Source: Thiomonas sp.
GTDB lineage: Bacteria > Pseudomonadota > Gammaproteobacteria > Burkholderiales > Burkholderiaceae
DNA: 9,967 nucleotides
Direction: 5' to 3'
Assembly: GCA_027443745.1 (NCBI GenBank)
Contig: DAIAZB010000522.1
Span: 1 to 9,967 of the forward strand
Shown: positions 1 through 6,244 of the stretch, in pieces
How positions within the stretch are numbered: position 1 is the first letter of the stretch
Layout of the letters: every line of letters starts with the position of its first letter
Notes under the pieces: generated by a model
What the model was told of the DNA's origin: nothing
Database searches by the model: none
Seen by the model: only the letters and a program-made list of their open reading frames with translations
Program-made: the position numbers and the translations under genes

Positions 1-13
1 ACACCTCATCAGA

Positions 14-41
14 TTCCTGCTGGTCAAAAATCCAGCAGGAA
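14..41. repeat. Perfect 10-bp inverted repeat inside the IS end
   Basis: TTCCTGCTGG (14-23) is followed by an 8-nt loop and its exact reverse complement (32-41). It lies between the terminal repeats and the expected istA start. Neither strand has a T-run after the stem, so an intrinsic terminator is unlikely. A role in shielding istA from outside transcription is possible but is inference. Confidence 0.6.
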
Positions 42-54
42 GGTTGGGGTACCC

Positions 55-107
55 GGGTCAGTTTTCGGTCGGCATCAGGCCGATAAGTGGGTCAGTTTTG
101 GATCGGC
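55..107. repeat. Pair of 19-bp direct repeats in the IS end
   Basis: The copies at 55-73 and 89-107 share GGGTCAGTTTT and TCGGC and differ at two bases, with a 34-bp period. They are interpreted as transposase (IstA) binding repeats of the IS21-family terminus. Confidence 0.75.
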
Positions 108-405
108 CGCAACACAGGGTGACTCTACCGTGACTTGCAGAGGACGCTGAGGCGGACGTATGGGGCGATGACTCAATCCTTGCCAGGGCGGCTTTCAGTG
201 TCGCGATGTCGCTTTGCTGCTGCGCCAATTGCTGTTGCATTTGCGCAATCTGTGGCGCTGTCACCGCTGCCGATGTAGTGATAGCTTGCATTGCTGGCGC
301 GTGCATCACCATAGGATGCTGCTGCGCCACTGCAGGAAGACTGACCATGAGTGCAAGGGTCAGCAGGCTTGAGCGCAGCGGAACATATCGAAATGAGATG
401 ATCAT
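58..405 (-). pseudogene. Exported coiled-coil protein, 3' end replaced by IS21-like end
   Basis: The start at 405 has a GAGGAG Shine-Dalgarno site at 415-420, 9 nt upstream. Residues 1-27 form a signal peptide (hydrophobic core about 12-24, cleavage near AVA-QQ). Residues 53-77 form a coiled coil with I53, M56, L60, Q63, I67, L70, L74 and I77 at heptad positions. Residue 98 is encoded exactly at the IS boundary (base 114), so residues 98-115 and the stop come from the element and only 1-97 are native. Residues 48-79 align without gaps to residues 41-72 of the 281-residue protein at 4273-5118, with 13 identities including the polar Gln in the hydrophobic register. It is therefore a truncated paralogue of that protein and the last gene of the run, 48 nt after the 482-residue gene. 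Function is unknown. Confidence 0.7.
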
Positions 406-414
406 GTGTGACTA

Positions 415-420
415 CTCCTC
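415..420 (-). promoter_or_regulatory. Shine-Dalgarno site of the truncated coiled-coil gene
   Basis: GAGGAG on the minus strand lies 9 nt before the ATG at 405. It supports this start and shows that the gene was expressed before the IS insertion. Confidence 0.6.
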
Positions 421-453
421 GGGTTGCAGGATGGATCGTCGTGAAAGCGGAAA

Positions 454-1902
454 TCACGGTGTATTGAGTGTTCGCAAGGCACTGCGCGCGACTACTTCAC
501 CATCACGGCCATAAGCCGTGATCTGCCAACGGTAGACGGCGGAAGCGTCCAGATGCCCCATTGCCAAGTTGCTCAATAGTGCGTGTGCCCGATTGCCTGG
601 CAGCAATACGCCAGTAAGCGGGTGTATGCCGGGCGGCGTATCAGCAGGGTAGATTTCGATGCGATAGGCGGTCGCGCCAACGACTGGATCCCAGTCGAAC
701 ACCGTAGTGGGGCCGAGCGTGGCACCCTCGGCAGGGCTGCGTGCGTATAGTGCAGGTATACCGGCAGCCTTATTGCTTACAGCGTATTCGATCACCAGCT
801 CCCCAACGCTTGTGGCGGGGCTGCGCAGCACGAAGCGCACGTAGTAATTGCCGGGAATCAGCGCGGGCAAGGGAGGACTGGTGATGGTGCTGCGTCCGCC
901 GCCGCTCAAGTTGAGCGTGACTGCGGTTAGCGGCACGAATACCGGCTGGCCTTGTGTAGACGGCGGCGTCGCGACCTCCCAAAGGCCACTCAGGGTGCCG
1001 TTGCCTGCATAGTCGATGTCTGCGACCGCGTTCAGCCCTCCAGCGGCGCTCACGACTTTCAGCGGGCGATGATCGTCGAAGCGCAGACTGATCCGCGTAA
1101 CCGCCAGCGGGCCACTGGCGCTACCACCAATGTGAACGCGCGCGCTGGCTTGCACCGATGCACCATCAGCCAACACGAACTGTCGCTCCAGCAGCAAGGT
1201 GTTCTCGCCGAGGCGCAGCGCGGTGGCCACGGTCGCAGGTGCCAGTTGAAACGCCTCAGCAGCGGTGGCTGTCCCGGCGGCCAAGTTCAAGCTCAATGGG
1301 CTTGGGTCAATCTGCAGTACCTTGCCGTTGGGGGTGAGCACCATGCCTTGCAAGGAGGTTGCCACGCCCGCGCCTGGCGTGCCGCGCACGGTCCAGCCCA
1401 GCTCATAGGGGGCGATGGCGGTAAGCGTGGCCGAAAGATCCGCTGGCAGTACGCTGGCGCTTGTAAGCGTGGGGGCAGTGATGTTCAAGATGACAGAGCC
1501 TTGACGCGCGCCTGCCGTCCCACTGATCGGATCTTGAAAGTCACGCACAAAAAGGATTTGCGGTAGGCCCTGCCGCAGCGCGGTCTGCAGCACCGCACTT
1601 GGCACCTGCAAGGACTCGGTGACGGAGCCGGTCCCCACGTTTGCCGACCTCGTGACGTTGATGGAAAGCGGCGCACCGCCCATACCCAAGGTTTGGCCGT
1701 TGCGAGCGTCGACGAAAGCGCCCATGGGCGAGGTCACCGGAGAACCATTGGCCATCACCGTCCATGTGATGGGCACAGGCACAGGCTGCGCCGCGTTGAC
1801 GGTAGCGTTGGCTGCTGCTGCAGCCACCGAAAAGACCGCAGCATGCGCATCAGCGCAAAGCATCATCAAAACCAAGGCCATGGAAACCATCAAACGATGC
1901 AT
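454..1902 (-). CDS. Exported multi-domain beta-sandwich protein, 482 aa
   Basis: Residues 1-21 are a signal peptide ending near AHA-A, so the protein is periplasmic or surface-exposed. Four beta-rich domains follow. Modules A (about 44-142) and B (about 167-258) are copies of each other: both have a W-T-V strand, then an E-[SA]-[LF]-Q-[VL] segment, then L-x-x-A-L-R followed by G, a hydrophobic strand and R-x-F. The third domain (about 265-377) holds GLWEV and a P-P-L-P-A-x-x-P-G-x-Y-x-V-R strand. The C-terminal domain (about 382-480) looks FN3-like, with F-x-W-x-P-V-x-G-A-x-x-Y. The ATG comes 1 nt after the barrel gene's stop, with AAAGGG inside that gene's last codons as the Shine-Dalgarno site, so translation is probably coupled. 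No catalytic motif is visible. A binding, scaffold or adhesin partner of the barrel is inferred. Confidence 0.85.
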   Translation of the reverse strand: MHRLMVSMALVLMMLCADAHAAVFSVAAAAANATVNAAQPVPVPITWTVMANGSPVTSPMGAFVDARNGQTLGMGGAPLSINVTRSANVGTGSVTESLQVPSAVLQTALRQGLPQILFVRDFQDPISGTAGARQGSVILNITAPTLTSASVLPADLSATLTAIAPYELGWTVRGTPGAGVATSLQGMVLTPNGKVLQIDPSPLSLNLAAGTATAAEAFQLAPATVATALRLGENTLLLERQFVLADGASVQASARVHIGGSASGPLAVTRISLRFDDHRPLKVVSAAGGLNAVADIDYAGNGTLSGLWEVATPPSTQGQPVFVPLTAVTLNLSGGGRSTITSPPLPALIPGNYYVRFVLRSPATSVGELVIEYAVSNKAAGIPALYARSPAEGATLGPTTVFDWDPVVGATAYRIEIYPADTPPGIHPLTGVLLPGNRAHALLSNLAMGHLDASAVYRWQITAYGRDGEVVARSALRTLNTP

Positions 1903-1903
1903 A

Positions 1904-4231
1904 TCAGAGCCCTTTCCAATCGAGTGGCCAACTGCTGCTGACGGTCAGCAAGACCTGATAGCCACGACTGGTCAAAGCCCCGTAACCGTGTTGGGTGAGC
2001 GCCGCGGCATTGAAACCAGTGGAGTCATTCCAGGCAAGTGACAGGCCAAGATTGAGGCCACCGCGGCTGGCCGTGGCCGGGAGCACAATCCACTGCAATT
2101 GGGAAGCAACCGTTTTCAGTACCGTACTGTTGGCGGCCGGAATCAACGAAGGAAGAAGGCCTGAAATTTGCTGTTGCACATTGTGGTTGATGGAAAACGA
2201 CAATTGTGTAGTGACACGGCCACCAAACGAGGCGTCGCTGGCGGTGAACGCGTAGTTTCGGTCACGCTGGTGGCTGCCCGTTTTCAGGTCGTGCGTGTCC
2301 AGGTACTGCGCGTTGAGTCCCAAAGTGAGGCTGGTGCCTACGTTTACATTCAGGCCAAGCGTGGGGCCTTGGTTGTGGGTGTTGTCCTGCAGCCCGGTAA
2401 GGTCGGTGAAACTTCCATTAGTCACGCCGGCCTGCCAACTCCAGTGCGGGTGAATAAAGTTGAGAGTGGCGCTGCCGTTGGTGATGCGGTTGGCATCGCT
2501 CTGCGCTCCAAAGGGCAACGCGATGGTGCTTGTACGTGCGCTTTGCCACGAGGTGTTGAGGCTGGGTGTGCCCAGCCAGCGAGTGACCGATGGCGGAAGC
2601 ATGGGCCCATAGCTTGCGCTGAGGCCCCACGGCCGCGTCTGGACCGTGGCTATGGCCGGGTTGTCGTCGGTGTTGTCCTCGGTCTGGCTAGCGTTGACGC
2701 CCATCGTCAGGCTGTGGCCACTGACTGTGGCGACGCCGGTCAGCATCCACTGATCTGGCGCCAACGCCGGATTGGCGAGGCTGCGGAAATAGGTGCCCAC
2801 ACGTTGGTCGCCAAGCTGTGCACCCAGCGTCCAAAGATCGGGTAGCGGCGTGTTGAAGTCCGCCTCGAGATCGCTCGCGTGATCGTGGGCACGCACGTTG
2901 GATGCCCCTAGCGCCGCCGGGAACTCGAACGACGAACCGGCGTACTGGGCATGCAGCTGCAATTTGCCCCCCAGCGCCTGCGTGGCGAACCCTGCCATCC
3001 ACGCGTTGCCCGATCCCGCTTGCAGTGCAAGCTGTCGCGGCATGCCAGGAGTTACCGTCGCCCCAGGCGGCGACGTCGAACCGAAAACGCCGAGTGGCGT
3101 TGGCATCAAGGAGCCAGCGAGGCCAAGGGGGGGCACCGCCGCCATCGTATTCGTTGGCGAGCTGCCGCTGACGAATCCAACCGTGAGTATCAGCGCCTGC
3201 GGGTTATCGGTGAAAGGGCTTGTTTGAAGTATCGCGCCGACTAAGCGGTCGCTGACGTTGCTCACGCCAAGGCCGCCATAAAAACCTGCCATCGCACTGC
3301 TGCGAAGAGCAAAAGCACCCGCCGCGGTTCTGCCGCCACTCCATGCAGCCGAAGCCGATGCGCCGCGGCGCGCGAGGCCCGAGACCAGCAAATTGTTGTA
3401 CGCAAGCACTTGATCGCCGAGCACGACCTTATCCTGGCCACGAGCGATGGTTAAGTTCATCTCCGATGGCTGGAACCCCTGGCCTGTCAGCGCTGTACCG
3501 GTGTTGCTGCTATAAAGGCCGGCTAGTGTGCCAGTGGCGGTCCATGTAGCGACCGGATGGGTCAGCGAAATATCGAGGTTGCCGCTCAGGTTCACCCGTT
3601 TTGGTGCCGGCGATGCCAATTCCGACTGCGCCATCCGGACGTTGGCACTGGCGTCGACACTACCGGCGAGATGCGTCGGCGTGGCAGGCATATCCGCTTT
3701 CTGAAGAGCCGGAGGCATGCTCGCTGTTGGCGATGACCCATACGGGACAGAAGCATCCACCACAGACGCAGAGCGGGTTGTCGATGGCTCGGTTTGCGTT
3801 GGAGGTAGAGGGACAGGTGCCGAGGGAGGGGCAACCTGAAAATTCCAACTACCATGTGCAATCTGTTGCCCACTGCTCGTGTACTCGACTACCTGCAATA
3901 CGTGGCGTCCGGGCGCCAGAGGCGACGGCGGCGTGTAGCTGATCGCGCCATCATCGATTCCTGCCAATGCGGTGACATCAATGTTGTCCACTTCCACTGC
4001 GAGTGCGGCCAATTGAAGAGGTGTCAGCCCTGTCGGAATGGAGACACGCAACGTCGCGCTGGCCTGCACCTGCGGTTGCGAAGGCGCATGAAGCATCCAT
4101 GGCATGTCGGCCCAGGCATTGGCCGGGCCGAACGCCATCACAGTGCACAGCGCACTGGCAAGGCATGTGCAAGCAAGCGGCCGGCAGATACGTCCAGGAA
4201 TGTTCATGAATTTGCCGCGTCGATGGTTCAT
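1904..4231 (-). CDS. Probable outer-membrane beta-barrel with N-terminal Ig-like domain, 775 aa
   Basis: A signal peptide spans about 15-41 (ANAWA, then DMPW). An Ig-like beta-sandwich follows at about 55-133, with a P-G-R-H-V-L-Q-V-V-E-Y strand near 107-117. A Pro/Ser/Thr/Ala-rich linker covers about 134-210. The remaining 560 or so residues show alternating hydrophobic and polar strands with Gly/Asn/Asp/Ser-rich turns and no Cys, as in a large outer-membrane barrel. Landmarks are GQDKVVLGDQ (265-274) and GLARRGAS (285-292). The C-terminus ends in Trp-Lys-Gly-Leu and lacks the usual terminal aromatic residue. The ATG at 4231 follows GGGGAT; Met9 is a possible alternative and both keep the signal peptide. 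It lies 41 nt after the 281-residue gene and is coupled to the 482-residue gene. A C7 tract on the coding strand lies at 3127-3133. I cannot assign it to a named transporter or usher family. Confidence 0.82.
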   Translation of the reverse strand: MNHRRGKFMNIPGRICRPLACTCLASALCTVMAFGPANAWADMPWMLHAPSQPQVQASATLRVSIPTGLTPLQLAALAVEVDNIDVTALAGIDDGAISYTPPSPLAPGRHVLQVVEYTSSGQQIAHGSWNFQVAPPSAPVPLPPTQTEPSTTRSASVVDASVPYGSSPTASMPPALQKADMPATPTHLAGSVDASANVRMAQSELASPAPKRVNLSGNLDISLTHPVATWTATGTLAGLYSSNTGTALTGQGFQPSEMNLTIARGQDKVVLGDQVLAYNNLLVSGLARRGASASAAWSGGRTAAGAFALRSSAMAGFYGGLGVSNVSDRLVGAILQTSPFTDNPQALILTVGFVSGSSPTNTMAAVPPLGLAGSLMPTPLGVFGSTSPPGATVTPGMPRQLALQAGSGNAWMAGFATQALGGKLQLHAQYAGSSFEFPAALGASNVRAHDHASDLEADFNTPLPDLWTLGAQLGDQRVGTYFRSLANPALAPDQWMLTGVATVSGHSLTMGVNASQTEDNTDDNPAIATVQTRPWGLSASYGPMLPPSVTRWLGTPSLNTSWQSARTSTIALPFGAQSDANRITNGSATLNFIHPHWSWQAGVTNGSFTDLTGLQDNTHNQGPTLGLNVNVGTSLTLGLNAQYLDTHDLKTGSHQRDRNYAFTASDASFGGRVTTQLSFSINHNVQQQISGLLPSLIPAANSTVLKTVASQLQWIVLPATASRGGLNLGLSLAWNDSTGFNAAALTQHGYGALTSRGYQVLLTVSSSWPLDWKGL
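3127..3133. repeat. G7/C7 homopolymer inside the barrel gene
   Basis: Seven G on the plus strand (seven C in the coding sequence) encode part of the Val-Pro-Pro-Leu segment of the barrel protein. A one-base slip would frameshift it. The tract is shorter than most proven phase-variable tracts, so it may be chance. Confidence 0.4.
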
Positions 4232-4272
4232 CGGATCCCCGTACGATGGATTGCCGGCTGCATCGCGATCAG

Positions 4273-5118
4273 CTACTGGCAGAGATAGACAGTACTCAGC
4301 CCGTATCCCTCCATTTGTAAGGGATAGGCATTGACGCCACTGGCATTAAAGGCCGACTTCAAGCCATTGAGGTCGTTGCACGCGAGCCCGTATGCGGTCA
4401 ACACGCCGCCTTGGAGTAGGTCAATGGCGCCAGCGTGGTTCTGCAGCTCGGTGGTAGTCGTGCTTTCGAACCCACTGAGGTTGTCAGCCATGTTCGAGCT
4501 GTTGATTTCGTCATTGAGTACGCGTACACCGACGGCAAACTGCGCCCCAGAGAGCTGGTCGATGGCTTGCTCATCCCGTACCAGTGCGGCACGCAGTTGG
4601 CTGACCGTGGCATTAAGCTGGTCGATTTGCTGTTGGGCACTGGGAGGCATGCCCTGCAAGGCGGCGTTCAAGGCTGTCGTGCTGGGCTGCAACGGAATTC
4701 GCTGCGCTGCAGGTGTCACCGCGATTTGTGCGGGTTTGCTGGCAGTCGTCGCAACCGTGCTGAACCTAGTCGACAGCACACGCATGCCCGCGGCCGAACT
4801 GGCCAGTACACCGTTGGGTTTCGGATAGGGTGATGGCTTCGGCGGAGATTTCATGATCAGCCCTGCCTGCTTCCCCGCTTGCCGGGCGTTTACGCCTGTC
4901 TTGCTCGTCAACGCGTCTAGCTTCGCTTCCAGCTGGCTTATCTTGGCCTGCTGTTCGGTCAGTTGCGCCGATATCTGTTGCATCTGGGGTGAGGTGGTCA
5001 GGTTTGCCATCGCCGGCATGACGTGCGGCCCGGTGGTAGCCAGTGGCACGGCGGCAACGGATGTGGCGCAAGTCAGTACAGCTACGACCAATGCAGTAGA
5101 TGCGATTTTTTTGCGCAT
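4273..5118 (-). CDS. Exported coiled-coil protein of unknown function, 281 aa
   Basis: The signal peptide spans residues 1-23 (Lys-rich start, hydrophobic 8-22, AVA-VP). A coiled coil covers about 45-72 with I49, L53, Q56, I60, L63, L67 and L70 in heptad register. A Lys/Pro-rich stretch lies at 90-102, a second amphipathic helix at about 160-190, and the C-terminal domain at about 193-281 contains Cys247 and Cys280. These are the only mature cysteines, so a disulfide is plausible in the periplasm or outside the cell. The start is set by AGGAGA at 5124-5129, 5 nt before the ATG. A leader hairpin lies at 5136-5156. The gene follows a 178-nt gap and precedes the barrel gene by 41 nt. It is the full-length paralogue of the interrupted gene at 58-405. 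A trimeric fibre-like or lipoprotein-like spacer role is only speculation; it has no lipobox. Confidence 0.82.
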   Translation of the reverse strand: MRKKIASTALVVAVLTCATSVAAVPLATTGPHVMPAMANLTTSPQMQQISAQLTEQQAKISQLEAKLDALTSKTGVNARQAGKQAGLIMKSPPKPSPYPKPNGVLASSAAGMRVLSTRFSTVATTASKPAQIAVTPAAQRIPLQPSTTALNAALQGMPPSAQQQIDQLNATVSQLRAALVRDEQAIDQLSGAQFAVGVRVLNDEINSSNMADNLSGFESTTTTELQNHAGAIDLLQGGVLTAYGLACNDLNGLKSAFNASGVNAYPLQMEGYGLSTVYLCQ

Positions 5119-5296
5119 GGAAATCTCCTACGACTTTTGCCCCTTGCAGGAGCAAAGAGGTGTGGTGGGTGTCTGGCTATCCACAGTTCGCGATAGGTAC
5201 CGTCTTCGACGCAATCACGATGTCGGGCTTGGGCGCCTAACTCTGAAGGCTGGCGGCTCTACGCGGTGCCGCAGATCGCCAGACCTGGATGGGTCG
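5119..5296 (-). promoter_or_regulatory. Intergenic leader of the 281-residue gene, with hairpins
   Basis: This 178-nt gap holds an 8-bp stem (5136-5143 with 5149-5156, one G-U pair, 5-nt loop) 6 nt upstream of the Shine-Dalgarno site AGGAGA. Farther up lies a GC-rich inverted repeat (GCGGC 5253-5257 with GCCGC 5268-5272, or CTGGCG 5250-5255 with CGCCAG 5277-5282). Neither has a following U-run, so they are not clear terminators. I could not identify a convincing promoter, but the length of the gap leaves room for one. Confidence 0.4.
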
Positions 5297-6055
5297 TCAG
5301 TGAATCGGCGGCGGCGACACAATGCTGAACCGGTTGCTCACCTGAACCGGGTGCAGGAATCCTTGGCTGTCGACATAGTTAAAATCACGCCAGAGCACCA
5401 AATTCTGGAGGGCCTGAAAGCCATACGTCGTTTGGAGGCTCTGCAACTGCCCAGCGGTGAGAGTGAGGTTCTCGCTGACATTCCCGCTACTTGGTGCACC
5501 CGTGCATGGGGGAGCCGGGTGGGGATTGGCAGAGGTGGGCAATAAGGATGGTGCCTCATTCACGACCATGATCAGCGGAGCGGGTTGTTTCAGGATTTCC
5601 TGGTTTGGATTACTCGCGAGTCTGATGACCCAACCCGTCGAGGTCAGCTTGGCTCCTGCCGGCACACCGGACGTTCTCACACTCCAGGGGACGCTTGTGC
5701 TTGCACCGGCAGGTCCCGAATAGGTCACGGATGATGGCTGTCCCGACATGGTCAATGGATATGGTGGGCACAGCTGTTGCCCACCCTTGAAACCGGGCAG
5801 TGTTGCAACATGCGGGCCGAGCTGAGAAACGGGCGGAGGCCCAACGTGCATAGGCTGCTGCGCGCCAGGCAATCGCTCAACCTTGGACGGTTGCCCCGTT
5901 TGGGCGCCCCAAGCCGCCCAGGACGTCATGCTCGACAAGACGACCAGTGCCGATAAGAAGGCGGGCCGCAGGCGCGATATTGGCGGGTAGCGCCGGCGTA
6001 AAAAGGGGGCGCATGAAGGCGCGCGGGAAACGCGTAACGAAGGGGATTGGCTCAT
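5297..6055 (-). CDS. Exported beta-sandwich protein, 252 aa
   Basis: The start at 6055 is set by AGGAG at 6062-6066 with 6-nt spacing. The N-terminus is long and Arg-rich (residues 1-30), followed by a hydrophobic segment (about 31-49) and a likely cleavage near AWG-AQ. It is therefore an extended signal peptide or, less likely, a membrane anchor. A Pro/Gly-rich stretch covers about 51-100. Residues about 120-247 match the modules of the 482-residue protein: V-P-W-S-V-R at 122-127, S-E-N-L-T-L-T at 194-200, then L-Q-x-L, G-F, L-V-L-W-R-D-F at 219-225. Compared with modules A and B it has an insertion of about 20 residues in the middle. Cys96 and Cys184 could form a disulfide. It is the first gene after the kinase and the first of the envelope set. 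No catalytic motif or known family is recognised. Confidence 0.8.
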   Translation of the reverse strand: MSQSPSLRVSRAPSCAPFLRRRYPPISRLRPAFLSALVVLSSMTSWAAWGAQTGQPSKVERLPGAQQPMHVGPPPVSQLGPHVATLPGFKGGQQLCPPYPLTMSGQPSSVTYSGPAGASTSVPWSVRTSGVPAGAKLTSTGWVIRLASNPNQEILKQPAPLIMVVNEAPSLLPTSANPHPAPPCTGAPSSGNVSENLTLTAGQLQSLQTTYGFQALQNLVLWRDFNYVDSQGFLHPVQVSNRFSIVSPPPIH

Positions 6056-6244
6056 GATTGGCTCCTGTCATCGGGACCTTCGCAAAACGAGCGAAGGACG
6101 AGATGGAAGTCGTATTTCTCACTTGCCAGGCGACATGCCTAATCTGCCGGCCAAGGGCTTTGTTCAGGAGGCATTCACCATTTTATCAGCCACAGATGGA
6201 GCCGTTGTGGAGCCATCTCGACCGGGGTGGGGCGCGCCAGGCGC
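6056..6244 (-). promoter_or_regulatory. Gap between kinase and envelope genes: candidate promoter and leader hairpin
   Basis: This 189-nt gap separates the signalling pair from the envelope genes. On the minus strand TGATAAAAT (6180-6188) looks like an extended -10 element, though no good -35 lies upstream. A 7-bp hairpin (6077-6083 with 6091-6097, 7-nt loop) sits 10 nt before the AGGAG Shine-Dalgarno site. An imperfect hairpin at 6194-6218 follows the kinase stop but lacks a U-run. If the adjacent sigma factor controls the envelope genes, its promoter should be here, but its recognition sequence is unknown to me. Confidence 0.35.

Larger units (their letters stand above)
1..114 (-). mobile_element. 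IS21-family insertion sequence, left end (partial)
   Basis: This is the terminal region of an IS21-type element; the transposase genes lie outside the window to the left. Two 19-bp direct repeats (55-73 and 89-107, 17 of 19 identical, both starting GGGTCAGTTTT) are typical of the multiple transposase-binding repeats at IS21-family ends. Read on the minus strand the element starts with TGT at 114 (or 116), matching the TG...CA termini of the family. A 10-bp hairpin lies at 14-41, and a GAGGTG Shine-Dalgarno-like site at 2-7 would serve istA beginning just left of base 1. The family call rests on remembered end structure, since no transposase is visible. Confidence 0.72.

Noticed and set aside
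14..41. Hairpin as an intrinsic terminator
   Set aside because: The stem is strong but no T-run follows on either strand.
952..1566. 204-residue plus-strand open frame
   Set aside because: It is antisense to the 482-residue gene, which has clear internal repeats and a signal peptide.
2168..2845. 225-residue plus-strand open frame
   Set aside because: It lies wholly antisense to the barrel gene, has no convincing ribosome site and its composition is that of a GC-rich shadow frame.
1904..4231. Barrel protein as a chaperone-usher or secretin component
   Set aside because: No chaperone, plug, pilin or secretin motif is visible in it or its neighbours.
4853..5545. 230-residue plus-strand open frame across two minus-strand genes
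   Set aside because: It spans the ends of two well-supported genes and their gap in antisense, with no domain or signal.
6194..6218. Hairpin after the kinase stop as a terminator
   Set aside because: It has an internal mismatch and no U-run, so readthrough into the envelope genes remains possible.
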